The position numbers were made by a program, and so were the translations under genes. Of a DNA stretch of 64,000 nt, positions 34,126 through 45,597 are shown piece after piece. The notes beneath the pieces were generated by a model, which was not told where the DNA came from, made no database searches, and saw only the letters and a program-made list of their open reading frames with translations. This DNA is from Dentipellis sp. KUC8613 (lineage: Eukaryota; Basidiomycota; Agaricomycetes; Russulales; Hericiaceae): positions 2,381,898-2,445,897 of the forward strand of contig NSJX01000001.1 in assembly GCA_002286715.1 (NCBI GenBank). Direction: 5' to 3'. Each line of letters starts with the position of its first letter. Within the stretch, counting starts at the first letter, position 1.

Positions 34126-34995
34126 CAGCAAATACGAGAAGCCTGCAATAACGATGGCTCGAGACTTGAACGACCCAGAAGGAGAAACGACAAGAAAAGG
34201 AAAAGAGAAAACAAAAAGACGTGCCGCACCTCTCTCCCACACGTACCCGTATTTAAGACGACTACCCGAATACCCTGAGCACGGCTAGTGCAACTGCAGC
34301 GAATCCGATGCACATACACAGCGCACGCACCCGGTCTACCCTGGGCACGCTGCGAACACGCCCGCCGCCTCCAGGCGGCGGTATCCCGAAGCGGCGCGGA
34401 CGGCCACCCTTGGCGCGGCTCCGGCTCGGGGGGCGGTGCCGCCCGCGCCGTGCCCCATTGTCGCGAACTGCAGATCTGCGCAGCGATCCGGCCAGTTGTC
34501 ACCTTGGGGTGCGATATCGACGCACCTGCTGGCCGGGTGGCCACTCGACCCTGGCGTTGCGGTGGAGGAGATTGATTAGATCCCCCCGGGGATTCTGAGT
34601 CCCGGGTGTGCTAGGCTCGGGTGCGCGGGAGGTGTTCAGGGTAGACGCGCATCGCCCGCCGCGCTCCTGCGACTTCCGAAAGCCGATATCCGGACATCCA
34701 CATCTAGAACGGAAACCTCAAGCTGTAGGGGATGGCAGGACGGACTACAAAAACTGGCATTGCGTTGTGCTACAACAAGCGTCACTACTCTTCCAGAAAA
34801 GGAGTACATACATACTTCGTTTCCGCGTTTTCCCGTGTATCGATCCACAATAATGTCCATGACACTCCCCCACCTTGCACCATCGCGTGTATGTTGTATG
34901 CTGTATGTTGTATGTTGTACGTCTACTCCACCTTGCTAGACGGTCTAGTCGACCTTGGCATATGCGTCTAGTCGACTTTGCCTCGTCATACGCGT
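34126..34995. other. Intergenic region between two minus-strand genes
   Basis: It serves as the protease promoter and the glycogen phosphorylase 3' flank. It holds a TATA-like TTAAATAC (minus strand) near 34250, a perfect 8-bp inverted repeat CCGCCGCC-TCCA-GGCGGCGG at 34362-34381, a GC-rich block to about 34580 and TGTATGTTGTATG repeats near 34890. No gene is seen. Confidence 0.45.
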
Positions 34996-35004
34996 CTAGT
35001 CGAC
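34943..35004. repeat. Three copies of GTCTAGTCGAC, one across the phosphorylase stop codon
   Basis: GTCTAGTCGAC occurs at 34943-34953, 34966-34976 and 34994-35004. The third copy contains the TAG stop and the last Val-Asp codons of the phosphorylase gene (minus strand). The two downstream copies repeat that end with a similar flank (CCTTG or CTTTG). Confidence 0.7.
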
Positions 35005-38000
35005 CTTGATGGCCTCGATGTTCCAGTACTCCTGCGCATAGTCCTGGATGCAGCGGTCCGAGCTGAACTTGCCCATCTGGTTGATTCGCAACAGTGACAG
35101 TCAGTCGGATGTTCTATACTTCGTCAAGATGGAACAGTGTATACCTTGGCAGTCGTATGGATGCTCTTCTTGACCCACTCCGTGTGGTCCGCGTACGCCT
35201 CGTCGACCATCTCGAGCGCGCGGATGTCTTCAGTCCGCCAAACATCAGCCATCTCCATCTATATCATTTTTCACAAGCAAAAAGAAAAATGCTCACAGGA
35301 GTCAAAGTCATCAGTGAGGATGTAGAAATCCCCATGCCTAACCGTATTCAACAGCCTGTACCAAATTATCAACACATATTACTCGACACGAGAGAGCGAA
35401 TGAGAAACACTCACGGCTCATACACGCTCCCATCCCCAAACGCGCCCGACGACACCGTGTCGAGCACATGCGCGAGCGCGGGCGACTTCTCCTCGACCGG
35501 GATCGGGTGGTACACGTGCTGGTACCTCAAACCCTCGACGTCGGGTGTCAAGTGCCCGAAAAAGACTGTCGCACACACAACAACATTCAGCCTCGCCCCT
35601 CACCCCAATATAAAGAGAGAGAGAGAGAGAAATGGCATATACGCACAGACATTGTCCTCCCCAACCTCCTCCGCAATCTCAATGTTCGCGCCATCTGCGT
35701 CGCCATCAGCATCTGGCATGATACCCAGCTTGAGAGAGCGCGAATGGAAGACTCACCGACGGTGCCGACGAGCAGGCCGCCGTTGAGGCAGAACTTCATG
35801 TTCGACGTGCCCGACGCCTCGGTGCCGGCGGTCGAGATGTGCTGGCTGATGTCGGACGCGGGGATGAGCACCTCCGCGAGCGAGACGGAGTAGTCGGGCA
35901 GGAAGAACAAAGAGAGATAGGTATTGGTGTCCGGGTCCTTGTTGATGATGCGCGCGACGTTGACGATGAGGCGGATCGTCTGTGGGTGCGGAGGGTTGTC
36001 AGTTTGTATTTTGTGTTAGTCGGAAGTGGACAGACCAGCTTGGCGATGTAGTCTGTACGGCCCAAACAAATCAGTAACAGGCCCGAGCGCGGGAGAAAGT
36101 ACGCACATCCAGGCGCGGCCTTGCCGGCGAAGAAGACAACCTTTTTCTGGACCTTCTTGCGCTCTGCGGGAGTCATCTTCTTGAGCGCGAGGTACCTCTG
36201 AGGATTAAACGAGCTTCAGATGGTATATACATCATCACTGAGGACCATGACGTACGTGGATGACACCGAGGATGTTGAGAGTTTGACGCTATCAAACAAC
36301 CGTCAATCTCCAAACTCTACATGCAGATTCTCTTCCCGTACCTTATACTCATGCAACCTCTACGAATCACACCCCCCAACCCGATCATCAGCACACCCTC
36401 CACACAAATCTGGAGCCAAGACACACCTTGATCTGGATATCAAACATCGCATCCGCATCGACCTTGACGCCGAGCAGCTTCTCCACAAACAGCGCGAGGC
36501 GCTCCTTGTTCTGGCGCTTGACCGCGGCCCAGCGGCGCTGGAAGAGCGGGTCGTCCGCGTGCTGGATGAGGCCCTCGAGCTTGAAGAGGTCCTTCAGCCA
36601 CACGTCCTTCGGGAGCTTGAGCGTCTCCGTGATGAGGTCGGACAGGCCCGGGTTGCATTGGTCGAGCCAGCGGCGGGGGGTGACTGTTGAGGAGTCGTCA
36701 GGGATAAGTTATTGGAAAGAATGGTTGAGAATGGCACGTACTGCCGTTGGTGACATTGCTGAACCTGAGATAAGGGTAGATGAATTAGGCGGCGCCGGAA
36801 CTAGAAGAAGGCAGATACGCACTTGCTCGGGCCGTAGAAATCCACAAAGTCGGGGAAGATCTGCGACTTGACGAGCTCACTGTGGAGCTCGGCCACACCG
36901 TTCACCTTCCTGCTGCCTACACATTGCACTCAGGAATTTGTCTTCATAACGAAGCAAAGAAACACTGCGTACCGATGACAGCCAGGTTCGCCATACGGAT
37001 CTGCTTCGGGAAGCCCTCTACATCGAGGGAAGGATGTCAAGGAAAGTAGATGTAATTGATGGGAGAGGACATACCCTCGACGAGCGACATCCTGGCCAGC
37101 TTCTTCGTGTCGCCGGGGTACTTCTTCTCAACGGCTGTCGTGTCTCATCAGAAATCAGTGTACTCAATGATATTTGACGAAGCGTACATTGCAAGAACAG
37201 CCTATATGCGCGCACACAGTCAGTGGATGCTATGAATAATCATGGTATTAGACTTACATGTTCTATGGACGACGAGAAGACAAAATCCAAACCGTACGTC
37301 AGTGGAATACTTTGGAAGAAAGAACCAGAGGACGTACGATATCATAGATGATCTGCATATGCCTAGGCAAGAGGTGCTCAACGAGCGGAACCGGCCATTT
37401 CTATGGACAAAAAAAAGCAATTCACATCAGCCCTTACGAAACATTCCCGCGGAGCACATACCTCAAGCGCTTCCTACGAATCCAAAGATCAATAAGTAAA
37501 CATGCCCGACAGATGGAGAATGGGGGAAGCACGTACGGGAAGAACGGTGTGGTTGGTGAAGAAGAACGTGCTGGTCACGATCTCCCAGGCCGCGTCCCAC
37601 GCAACCTCTTCCTCGTCGACGAGAATGCGCATGAGCTCGACGATGGCGAGCGTGGGGTGGGTCTGCAAGTATGCTCATGATCAGCTTCGGCCCATGCTTT
37701 TTATAATAGTTTCGAATGCGTACATCATTGAGCTGAATAGCGTTGTCTGTGATATTCGCATTTAGCATCGTGCAGAAAGGAATTATGTGGTGAAAGAAGG
37801 CGCACATTCAGCGAACTCGGAGATCGGCTTCTCGAGGTTCTTGAAACGGCGCATCATGTCCGCCAGACTGGCCGCAGTCCAGAAGTACTGCTGCTTGAGG
37901 CGGAGCTCCTTTCCGACTTCACATCGCCCATACAATTAGCACAAAATAATGATGCAGAGTAAAATGGGCTGCTTACAGCTGGTGTGGTCGTTGGGGTAGA

Positions 38001-39233
38001 GCACGGATGTGATAGCAGCCGCCGAGTTGGACGTCTCGACTGCACGCTCGTAATCTCCAGCTGTAGGGCAACAGTCGCCGGTATCAGGTCCACGTCCCGC
38101 ATATATTCGAGCCGCGACTTACCGTTGAAGCTCTGCAAGTCGAAGCCCCGCTTCGGCTTGCTCTCCCACAGCCTCAGGTTGTTCGTGTTCTTGGTCCCGT
38201 ACCCCGGGATCATCACATCGTAGGCGGCCGCAAGTACCTCCTGGCCACCACTCCACACGGCACGTCCGCTTCCATCCGTGTATCTTTGCGCAGTTCCGTA
38301 GAACCGCACATCATACACGACATCCAGACGCGGGAGCTCCCAAGGGTTCTGGTACTCGAGCCACGGGTCGGGAGCTTCAAGCTGGCTGCCGTCCTCGTTG
38401 TTGATGAGCTGCTTGAAGATGCCGTACTTGTAGCGGAGACCATAGCCCCACACGGGGAGCTCCTGCGTCGAGGACGAGTCGAGGTAGCACGCGGCGAGGC
38501 GCCCGAGGCCGCCGTTGCCGAGCGCGGCATCGCGTTCCTGGACGATGACGTCTTCGAGGGAGAATCCGAGGTTGGAGAGCGCTTCGCCGTAGGTGGGCTG
38601 CACGCCGAGGTTGAGCATCGCGTTGGAGAGCGTGCGGCCCATCAGGAACTCGAGGGAGAGGTAGTACGCGCGCTTGGGCGCCTTGCGCGAGAAGGACAGC
38701 TGCGTCGAGTTCCAGTTCACCTGGGATGCGCTCTGTCAGTCGGTGCATGCCATATCGCGATGATTATGGGACTGACGATCAAGTTGTCGCGGACGGACAG
38801 GGCGGCGGCCTGGTAGGCGCCAAAGTCGTCGAGATTGTAGGGCGCGCGCGCGAGGGACGTCTGGACATGCCCAACGATGGACCTGGTGATGTCCGGCAAT
38901 TCTGCATGGCATACATCAGACACCAGAAACAACACATTCTCAAGAGCCGCATTCCGAGACACGGTGCGCCGGGCGTGCGTGCTTACCGGTATGCACGCCC
39001 CTCATCGCGTCTTTCCACACTTTCTCGTCGCCTTTGGGCCACTTGGGCTCGCCCTTGTCGTCGACCTCGGGGAAGTCGCCTGGGGACAAAAATAGAGATC
39101 GTGAGCCGTCAAATTGACAAATCGAATGGATATCGCGCTCCTCACCTGTGAGCGATCGCACATGGCGGCGCGCGCGACGCGCCTGGGACGACGGGGGCTG
39201 GCCGATGCTCTTTGTGTCGATGGTGGAGGTCAT
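34996..39233 (-). CDS. GPH1: Glycogen phosphorylase, 874 aa, 27 exons
   Basis: Exons are 39233-39146, 39079-38987, 38901-38777, 38720-38123, 38060-37977, 37916-37806, 37746-37724, 37662-37537, 37473-37462, 37400-37338, 37262-37258, 37201-37188, 37134-37075, 37017-36973, 36916-36823, 36764-36742, 36683-36427, 36359-36342, 36288-36256, 36197-36107, 36052-36036, 35979-35757, 35694-35647, 35565-35415, 35355-35297, 35227-35145 and 35076-34996. All phases close. The enzyme releases glucose-1-phosphate from glycogen in the cytosol. Diagnostic segments are [88 protein letters not shown] and [10 protein letters not shown], whose lysine (about residue 722) binds pyridoxal phosphate. The N-terminal RRHVRSLTG resembles the phosphorylated segment of fungal phosphorylases. 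Exons of 5, 12 and 14 nt are needed to rebuild the conserved core. A CRE site lies upstream. Confidence 0.96.
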
Positions 39234-39363
39234 GGCTGGTGGGAGAGATGGTGGTCGACCCTACCGACGTTGGGAGAGGCAACGGGGGAGGGAGATAGCG
39301 GACGGGGAGCGTCGCCGGGACCTTATAGTCTGGACTCGCCATTCCGCGAGGAAAGGTCAGCCG

Positions 39364-39371
39364 TGACGTCA
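39364..39371. promoter_or_regulatory. CRE palindrome upstream of glycogen phosphorylase
   Basis: TGACGTCA lies 131 bp upstream of the phosphorylase ATG. This is the CREB/ATF-type bZIP site, so control by nutrient or stress signalling (cAMP-PKA or Sty1/Atf1-like) is plausible but not shown. Confidence 0.5.
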
Positions 39372-42300
39372 CACCGCTCAAAGTGTGCCTTGTGATCTCC
39401 GTTTCGCCTCCCAATCTGCCCCCCTTCGGCCCACTTTCCGCCACACTAGTGCCCATTCAAACTCACGCCGACGCCGGAATGTCGCCTCAATATCGACAAC
39501 TGGCAGAATGTGACCGTTCGATTTCCAGAAGACCCCCGACTGTATACCCCGCCGAAGCGCCTCCGAGGTCAGCTGCAGCTCCGGCCTGCGTACCGACGAC
39601 ACCAGGGCGTCGAGTACGTCCAAAAGGTAAGGCCGTTTCGCCCCCTTCGCTCCACAGTATCTTCCTGGAGGGCTTCTATGACTCACTATCAAAGAAGATG
39701 CTCGAGGACCAGGGCTTATTGGCCAGGCCTACCGGCACACGGCGCGATGATGGGGAACACTGATCCCGAGGGACACTTGGGGATACGTAGAGGGTCGCCA
39801 AAACGCCATTCCAAATGTTTGGAAATAGGGCGATGATGCGAAGAACGACGGCGCGAGGTCCTGTGTTGCACATTGCGCGCCCTGAGAAGCCCTGCACGCG
39901 GCCCGAAGCGCGAAACTGGCCAACGTACTCACACTTTGCATCGCCAAGTAATGAAAGTGACGCTGCATTCATTTCATGGACGACAGGTGGGCCACACGTT
40001 CGACATTTAGAACGCATGCGAGAGGTTCTGTGACGCTTTGCCCGTCAAACCGAAGAAGAGTTCCCTATAGGACTAAATGCATAATAGGTCAACTGATGCT
40101 CCTGGGTCATGGGTGCACCTTCCTCAGCTTACCTCGAGTGAATCCATCTGGGAACAGGCTCACTTAGACGCCACGAAGGGGATGGATCGCGAGTACGACA
40201 CCAGCTACTGAGACTCACGGCCGTACGTTCGTAAATTCCTAACATGCACGCTGTCTTCCATGTAGATCATCCAGCGGCGATACCGAAGCTCAGAAAGTCT
40301 GCAACGGCTTCTCCGAGAACCTGATGAAGCCGAAGTCTAGAATAATAGAAGTCAAAGCTCGTACCGACGGTCCTAGCCCGGTTTCTGTTGAACATGAGTA
40401 CACATGTGCACCGGCCCGATAGTCGAGGAGAGTTCAAGGTCCAGACAAGCCAAGAGTTGCATCCTTCCTCGAACAACTCGGACCCTGCTCACCTACATTC
40501 GTCGCGGTCGTCGACGTCGTGGCGGAGGACAACACGCATACGTTGCAGCTGTCACGTCGCCGTTACACGTTACACCACCACCGTGACACCACCCAAATCA
40601 CCCCCGTAACACTTTCGCCTCCAAAGTCCAAACACCCACCTCTGAATCCACGGCCACCCGCCATATGCATGCTATTCGCAATCCCGCCCCTCCCCGTGGT
40701 CATCACCGATCACCTCAGACACCTAAACCGTCGGCGCGCGCGGGCGGTGGGGGGCGGCGAGCAGTGAACACATATAAATACCGTCAAAATTTTCTCGGGC
40801 CTTCGCGTCAGGTCTTTCGAGTCAGCATCTGTGCACTGTCGCCGTTTCTCCCTGGACCGCGCAGTCAGACGCGTCTGCTCGGCCTGCGTTTCCAGCGGTG
40901 AGCACATTTGGGTTTTTGATTTTGTGGTGAAGGAGTTGCTGTCGGTGGTAGCGGCCCGTGTCCATGTGTCGGCAGGTCTGACCTGTGGAGCGGGATGGTC
41001 TCTAGCAAGGCTGGAGCTCATCCTTGGTCGAGCCCGCCGTGATACCGCGAGATATCTCCAGCCTCGCACTCTGGCGGGCTCTGTATCCATGAGTACCGGC
41101 GGCAAATCCACCAGTACTCCCCATGGCCAGCTCCACTCATTCTAGACGACATCGACACACGATCCCGACCCTTCGCACTGGTCCTGAGGCTGAAACCTGG
41201 AGGACACACAGCTCCGCTACATAGGTAAGTCAGTTCGAATTCGCCCCCCTCCCTAGGCCTCTTCACTCCAACCAGCCTCGCGGAGCAGCACGCGCTCTCA
41301 TGCGGAGCCTCGTCTAGAGCCCATTCTCATCTCCTCGCGCTGACGTTGTACAGCTTTACCACCATGCGCCTCGCTCTCCCAGGCACCTGCGAATGGCGAC
41401 AGCGAGCTCAATACAAGGATCCGGACTTATCGCACGGTGACCCATCTCGCCATAGCTCGCCCGCGGTCGTCACCACTAGTACTGTGGAGCGATAAGCGCA
41501 CATGCTGCTCGCGGCGCCCGTGTTCGAGCTGTCATGGACAAATTGGTGAGCTTGGAGGGATAAGTAGATGGCATCAATGAGGATGTCTTGCACGCATATG
41601 GTCATCTAGTTTTATCTCTTTTGCAATTGATTTCATGTCGAAGCGTCGTCCTGCACCGACGTCAAACTTTCCTGCCGCACTTCAAGCTTCAATACCAAGA
41701 CACAACCAGAGCGATCTGACGTATAGCGCCGCTGGACTGGGAACGCCCATACACCTGGACCGACGGCGGCCAGTGCGTCAAACAAACAAGCGAGCAAGGT
41801 GTGGCAGCGGCCGTTCTCATGCGGAGCGCACTATGATGCGGAGCAGACGACTCTCACCGGCCTCTCGTCGTCGTGCGACCTGTGGGGATCGGCATGCTCG
41901 CATACTTCTCGGGGTGTTTGGATTTGCTCCACTGTGTGTCCACGCCTCGGCTTCCTCGTCGAGGTCGCAATGCAGACTATAGTTAGGTCCATGCGGTCAA
42001 TGCATCATCGAGCTCTGGTAGACCTCCTTGAACCTTCCGGATCCCCGTCTTCATATCAGTGATAGTGTCGTATTTTTTACTGGACTTCGAATCCCGCTTT
42101 TGTTGTATCGTTTGATTCTACCTTACGGCACCTCCGTGATGGGAAACGGAATGGAATACAACGTGGCTCGCAGGTCTGCCTCGTGGATACGAGTCTTCTG
42201 CACACTGTTGACATCTCGGCCGGCGTATATCGATGCTTCTGCATATCAGTATCGTGGTTTGCGCAACGTTCGTCTTCTTGGGTGCAGATGCGTTTGTGCT

Positions 42301-42649
42301 GTTACCGCTTGCGTAATCCAAAGCAGTTTCAAATTAATATTGCTAGCCTGATGCTAGCTCTCGCCGTCACGGGTCTGGCCATGTTGGTCTGATGCAACGC
42401 GGTTTGCCCGGTCACCAGCACCGGCTTTCCACTATTTCGTAGAGGCGGACCCTTTCGTACTTTCAACGATACCCTCGGCGCGCAAGCGTTCGGATACCCT
42501 AGTACCCTAGGTTTGTGCTTCCAACGCTGCCATGAGTTGACTGTCGCACTGATATATTACTTCACTCGCTCTTTAAGCGATATCACGGTAGACACTACCA
42601 GTCGTTTCTCAGCAGAGAACCCTATATATAGAGGCCCGCTTCTCCAACA
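39372..42649. other. 3.3-kb region without a supported gene
   Basis: Both strands have medium ORFs around 39383-39836, and a TATA-like ATATAAATA lies near 40772. No exon chain with consistent phase and realistic introns was found. Between 41600 and 42600 the sequence has ordinary composition without recognisable genes. TATATATAG at 42624-42632 lies just before the next start codon. Confidence 0.4.
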
Positions 42650-44264
42650 ATGCATCGGTGCCTTCAGATCCCAGAAATCATATACCAAATCTGCAACTCC
42701 ATCCAACCTGATACTGCAGCGCCGGTCCAGTATGCCAACTTTCCCGAGGACGGCGTATCCGTGTGCAAACGCGACGCGCTCGTGCTCGCGCTTGCGTCGA
42801 AGCAGTTCCTGGAACCGGCCCTCGACGTGCTATGGCGCTCCATGTTGTCGACGAAGCCGCTCTTCGATCTGCTAGCGCTACCTGCTGACGCGTTTCCACC
42901 CGGTGAACAGAGAGTACACGCATTGAGCAATGTGTTCGTGAGTAATATCCTTCATCACTATGCTACGCGGAACTAACCTCGACGCCAAGGCCTGTGCCGA
43001 GTGGATGAACAACACCGACTGGACCAGATACAACTACTACGCGCGCCGTGTCCAATATCTCAAATCGTCGGAAGTCAGGGAGGCCAAAGTCCTGCCCTTC
43101 TACCTCGCTCTCAACGCGTGCTCGCGCCGCCCCCTCCTCCCCAACCTTCGCTTCCTGTACTGGGACTACTACGTCGCCCGTCCGGCATTCTTCCACCTCC
43201 CGCTCTTCCTCAGCCCACGGCTCACCACCCTCGTCCTCGACATGGACCGCATGGAGGGGCCGCACACGCCGGGGGCGATCAGCCTCTTCGCAAACATCAA
43301 ATCCCTGTGTCCCGCGCTGGACAGCCTAGTGCTGCCGAACCGCTTCTACGAGGAGACCGGACGCAGCAACAGCGACGCCATCGAGTTCCTCATCACCATG
43401 TGCCCCAAGGTCAAGTCCGTCGACGTCCGCTGCCGGATATTCGAAGACACGTGGGCCTGCCTCGCCCAGATGCCGAATCTGCGCTCGCTCAAATGCACGT
43501 TTGTTGCAGCCGTAGATGACGACATCCGCGACGAGCCCGATCCCATACGGCTCGCTCTCCAGCCGAGCAGAGCCAACTTCGCGTCGCTCGAGCACCTGAC
43601 GGTGGTCGTCAAGACCATCACAGACTTCGTGCAGTTCCTTTCGTGTCTCAAATACCCCCGGCCCCTCAAGACGCTCGACATCCGCACGATCAGATGCCCC
43701 TCCGCCGCCGAGATCGAGCTCTTCGCGAAGACGCTCCCCGCGTACTGCTCCCCGGCCACCCTGACCTCCCTGTCCCTCACCTGCACCTCAGCCGACCCGC
43801 TGCACCCAGCCGACGGCCTGCCGCCGCCGCCCGCCTCCGCGCTGCTCGCACCGCTCCTGCAGTACCGCGCGATGCGCCACTTCACGATGCACTGGTGCGA
43901 GATGATATTCGACAACGCACTGCTGGCGAAAATCGCGCCCGCATGGCCCGCGCTCCGCGCGCTCGACCTCTGCGACACGGCGCACGAGCTGTACTTCCCC
44001 ACCGCGACCGTCAGCGGCCTTGTCCCCCTCCGCACGCACTGCCCGCATCTCGAGCACCTCGTCGTGCCCGTCACGGCGCTCGACTGTGACTGCGGGCACC
44101 CGGCTCCGGAGCTTCCAAAAGGCGCGGGCCGGCGCGTTGTGACGCTTGTGCTCTGCGGGGACAGGGAGGTGGAGGATATGGAGAGGGTCATGAGGTTCAT
44201 GAAGGACGTCTTTCGGGGGTGGAAGAAGAGGCTGAGCTTGCCGCGTGTGGTGGCGGGCTCTTAG
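42650..44264 (+). CDS. F-box-like protein with Leu-rich C-terminal region, 520 aa, 2 exons
   Basis: Exons are 42650-42937 and 42990-44264, with one 52-nt phase-0 intron. The N-terminus MHRCLQIPEIIYQICNSIQ with LALASKQFLEPALDVLWRSM is the layout of F-box proteins in Agaricomycetes, where the helix binds Skp1 in SCF ubiquitin ligases. The remaining 400 residues are a series of short Leu-rich units (LTTLVLDMDRME, LDSLVLPNRFYE, VKSVDVRCRIFEDTW, LRSLKCTF, LEHLTVVVK, LKTLDIRTIRC, LTSLSLTC, LRALDLCDTAHELYF, LEHLVVPVTALDC), as in LRR-type substrate receptors. A TATATATAG lies just before the ATG. The substrate is unknown. Such genes are numerous and fast-evolving in basidiomycetes. Confidence 0.85.
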
Positions 44265-44559
44265 GCTCGAGTGTCTCGATTTTATATATATACCTGCCGT
44301 GTGTCCGTAGTTCGATTCTTCTTTTTCTACTGCTTCTTATATTTCTGTATACCTAACTGCTAGCTATAATACCCTAACACACACTGCTATATATACGTAC
44401 CTTTCGATCTATGTCACCACGACATGCACCCGTCCTTAAAACCTTCCTTGTTTAAGGCTTTGAGCGGCTCTTCAGGATCCTCGAGAAGTCGAGGATACCA
44501 GTGAATTCGGCAAAGCAGAATGTCTACAAATCACTCGGTAGGAGGATACAAAAAAGTCT
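44265..44559. other. 3' flank of the F-box-like gene
   Basis: AT-rich TATATATA stretches near 44283 and 44392 are followed by ordinary sequence up to the tRNA. No gene is seen. Confidence 0.45.
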
Positions 44560-44691
44560 TGACGAGAGTGGGATTCGAACCCACGCCCTTTCGGACCAGA
44601 TTAGGAAGGGGGACTTCCCAATTTGAGCACTCGATTGAATGCTGGTCGCTTGACCTTAGTCTGGCGCCTTAGACCGCTCGGCCATCTCGCC
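44560..44691 (-). tRNA. tRNA-Leu (AAG) with 52-nt intron, copy 1
   Basis: The acceptor stem GGCGAGA/TCTCGTC, leucine-type long variable arm (TCCGAAAGGGCG), T-arm GTGGGTTCGAATCCCAC and discriminator A are all present. The anticodon loop CT-AAG-G gives AAG (reads CUU/CUC). The intron lies after position 37, the standard place, and the mature tRNA would be 80 nt. A T-run follows on the coding strand. The exons are identical to those of the tRNA-Leu (AAG) gene 172 bp away. Confidence 0.94.
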
Positions 44692-44863
44692 TCATTTTCG
44701 CCCTGTTTCTTTGAATTGTGTGCCACGGTCATGAACGTTTAACACTGGTCCGCTACTTTGATCACCATGAAATAGGTCGTTATACTCCCATTTCCTACCG
44801 GTGCTTGTCGACACCAAAGCTGCTCAGATGACCATGAAAAGTAGTTGAGCCTCCTGAATTGAA

Positions 44864-44995
44864 GGCGAGATGGCCGAGCGGTCTAAGGCGCCAGACTAAG
44901 GTCAAGCGATCAGCATTCAATTGGATGCTCCAATTGGGAAGGACCCCTTCCTAATCTGGTCCGAAAGGGCGTGGGTTCGAATCCCACTCTCGTCA
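44864..44995 (+). tRNA. tRNA-Leu (AAG) with 52-nt intron, copy 2
   Basis: It has the same mature sequence as the minus-strand gene ending at 44691, and the two are arranged head to head. The intron is also 52 nt but differs at many positions (for example GATCAGC and GGATGCTCC against GACCAGC and GAGTGCTC). The discriminator is A, and CTTTTTCGC follows as terminator. Confidence 0.94.
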
Positions 44996-45148
44996 AACTT
45001 TTTCGCGTAGTCCTCTAGGCTCTCATGTTCTCGGTCTCTTGCAGGAGACTCTGACTGTCTCTCTCAAGCCAGCTTTGCCCTGTCAAGTCATAAAGCCTAT
45101 GCAGAGAAGCGCAATGCTACTGAGAGCAAATAAAACAGCCACAGACAT

Positions 45149-45237
45149 GGCGATATGGCCGAGCGGTCTAAGGCGCCAGAATCAGGCTATGTCCTATCTG
45201 GTCCGAAAGGGCGTGGGTTCGAATCCCACTGTCGTCA
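45149..45237 (+). tRNA. tRNA-Leu (CAG) with 9-nt intron
   Basis: The acceptor stem GGCGATA/TGTCGTC has one G-T pair. D-arm, long variable arm and T-arm match the two neighbouring tRNA-Leu genes almost exactly. The anticodon loop AT-CAG-G gives CAG (reads CUG). The intron CTATGTCCT follows G37, and the mature tRNA would be 80 nt. A T6 terminator lies near 45260. Confidence 0.93.
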
Positions 45238-45505
45238 TTGCATCTGCATGAAAGAGGTTGTTTTTTGAGCTGTATTACCGGCTGGTTTTCAAGATGGATG
45301 CATGACGAGAAACTTTGGTATGTTTTTCATTCACGGTTGCGACAGCAGCATGCCACTACAGCGCCGATGGCACCTGTGTAGTAACCACTCTACAAACAAG
45401 TAGAAAGAGTACTTCGTGGCACGCATAGCCATAGAAACGTCCACCGAGAGGTGGCCTCAGGAGCACACTGCATGCGAGGAATGTGGCAGAGATGCACCCG
45501 AGGCG

Positions 45506-45513
45506 TATATAAT
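45506..45513 (+). promoter_or_regulatory. TATA-like box of the C2H2 gene
   Basis: TATATAAT lies 85 bp before the proposed ATG at 45598, a normal distance for fungal core promoters. Confidence 0.4.
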
Positions 45514-45597
45514 AGATGCCTACAGCACTGCGACACTACACCCTATCGTCCATCCCTTGCTCGTGCACCCGCCATTTTCTGGCTATCTCGGCACCCC

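Noticed and set aside
34362..34381. GC-rich perfect inverted repeat as a terminator hairpin
   Set aside because: Eukaryotic Pol II genes do not use intrinsic hairpin terminators, and it lies upstream of the protease start. It is kept only as a structural note.
39383..39836. Overlapping ORFs on both strands upstream of glycogen phosphorylase
   Set aside because: No homology is recognised. The possible intron at 39628 is only about 30 nt, and neither strand gives a complete model.
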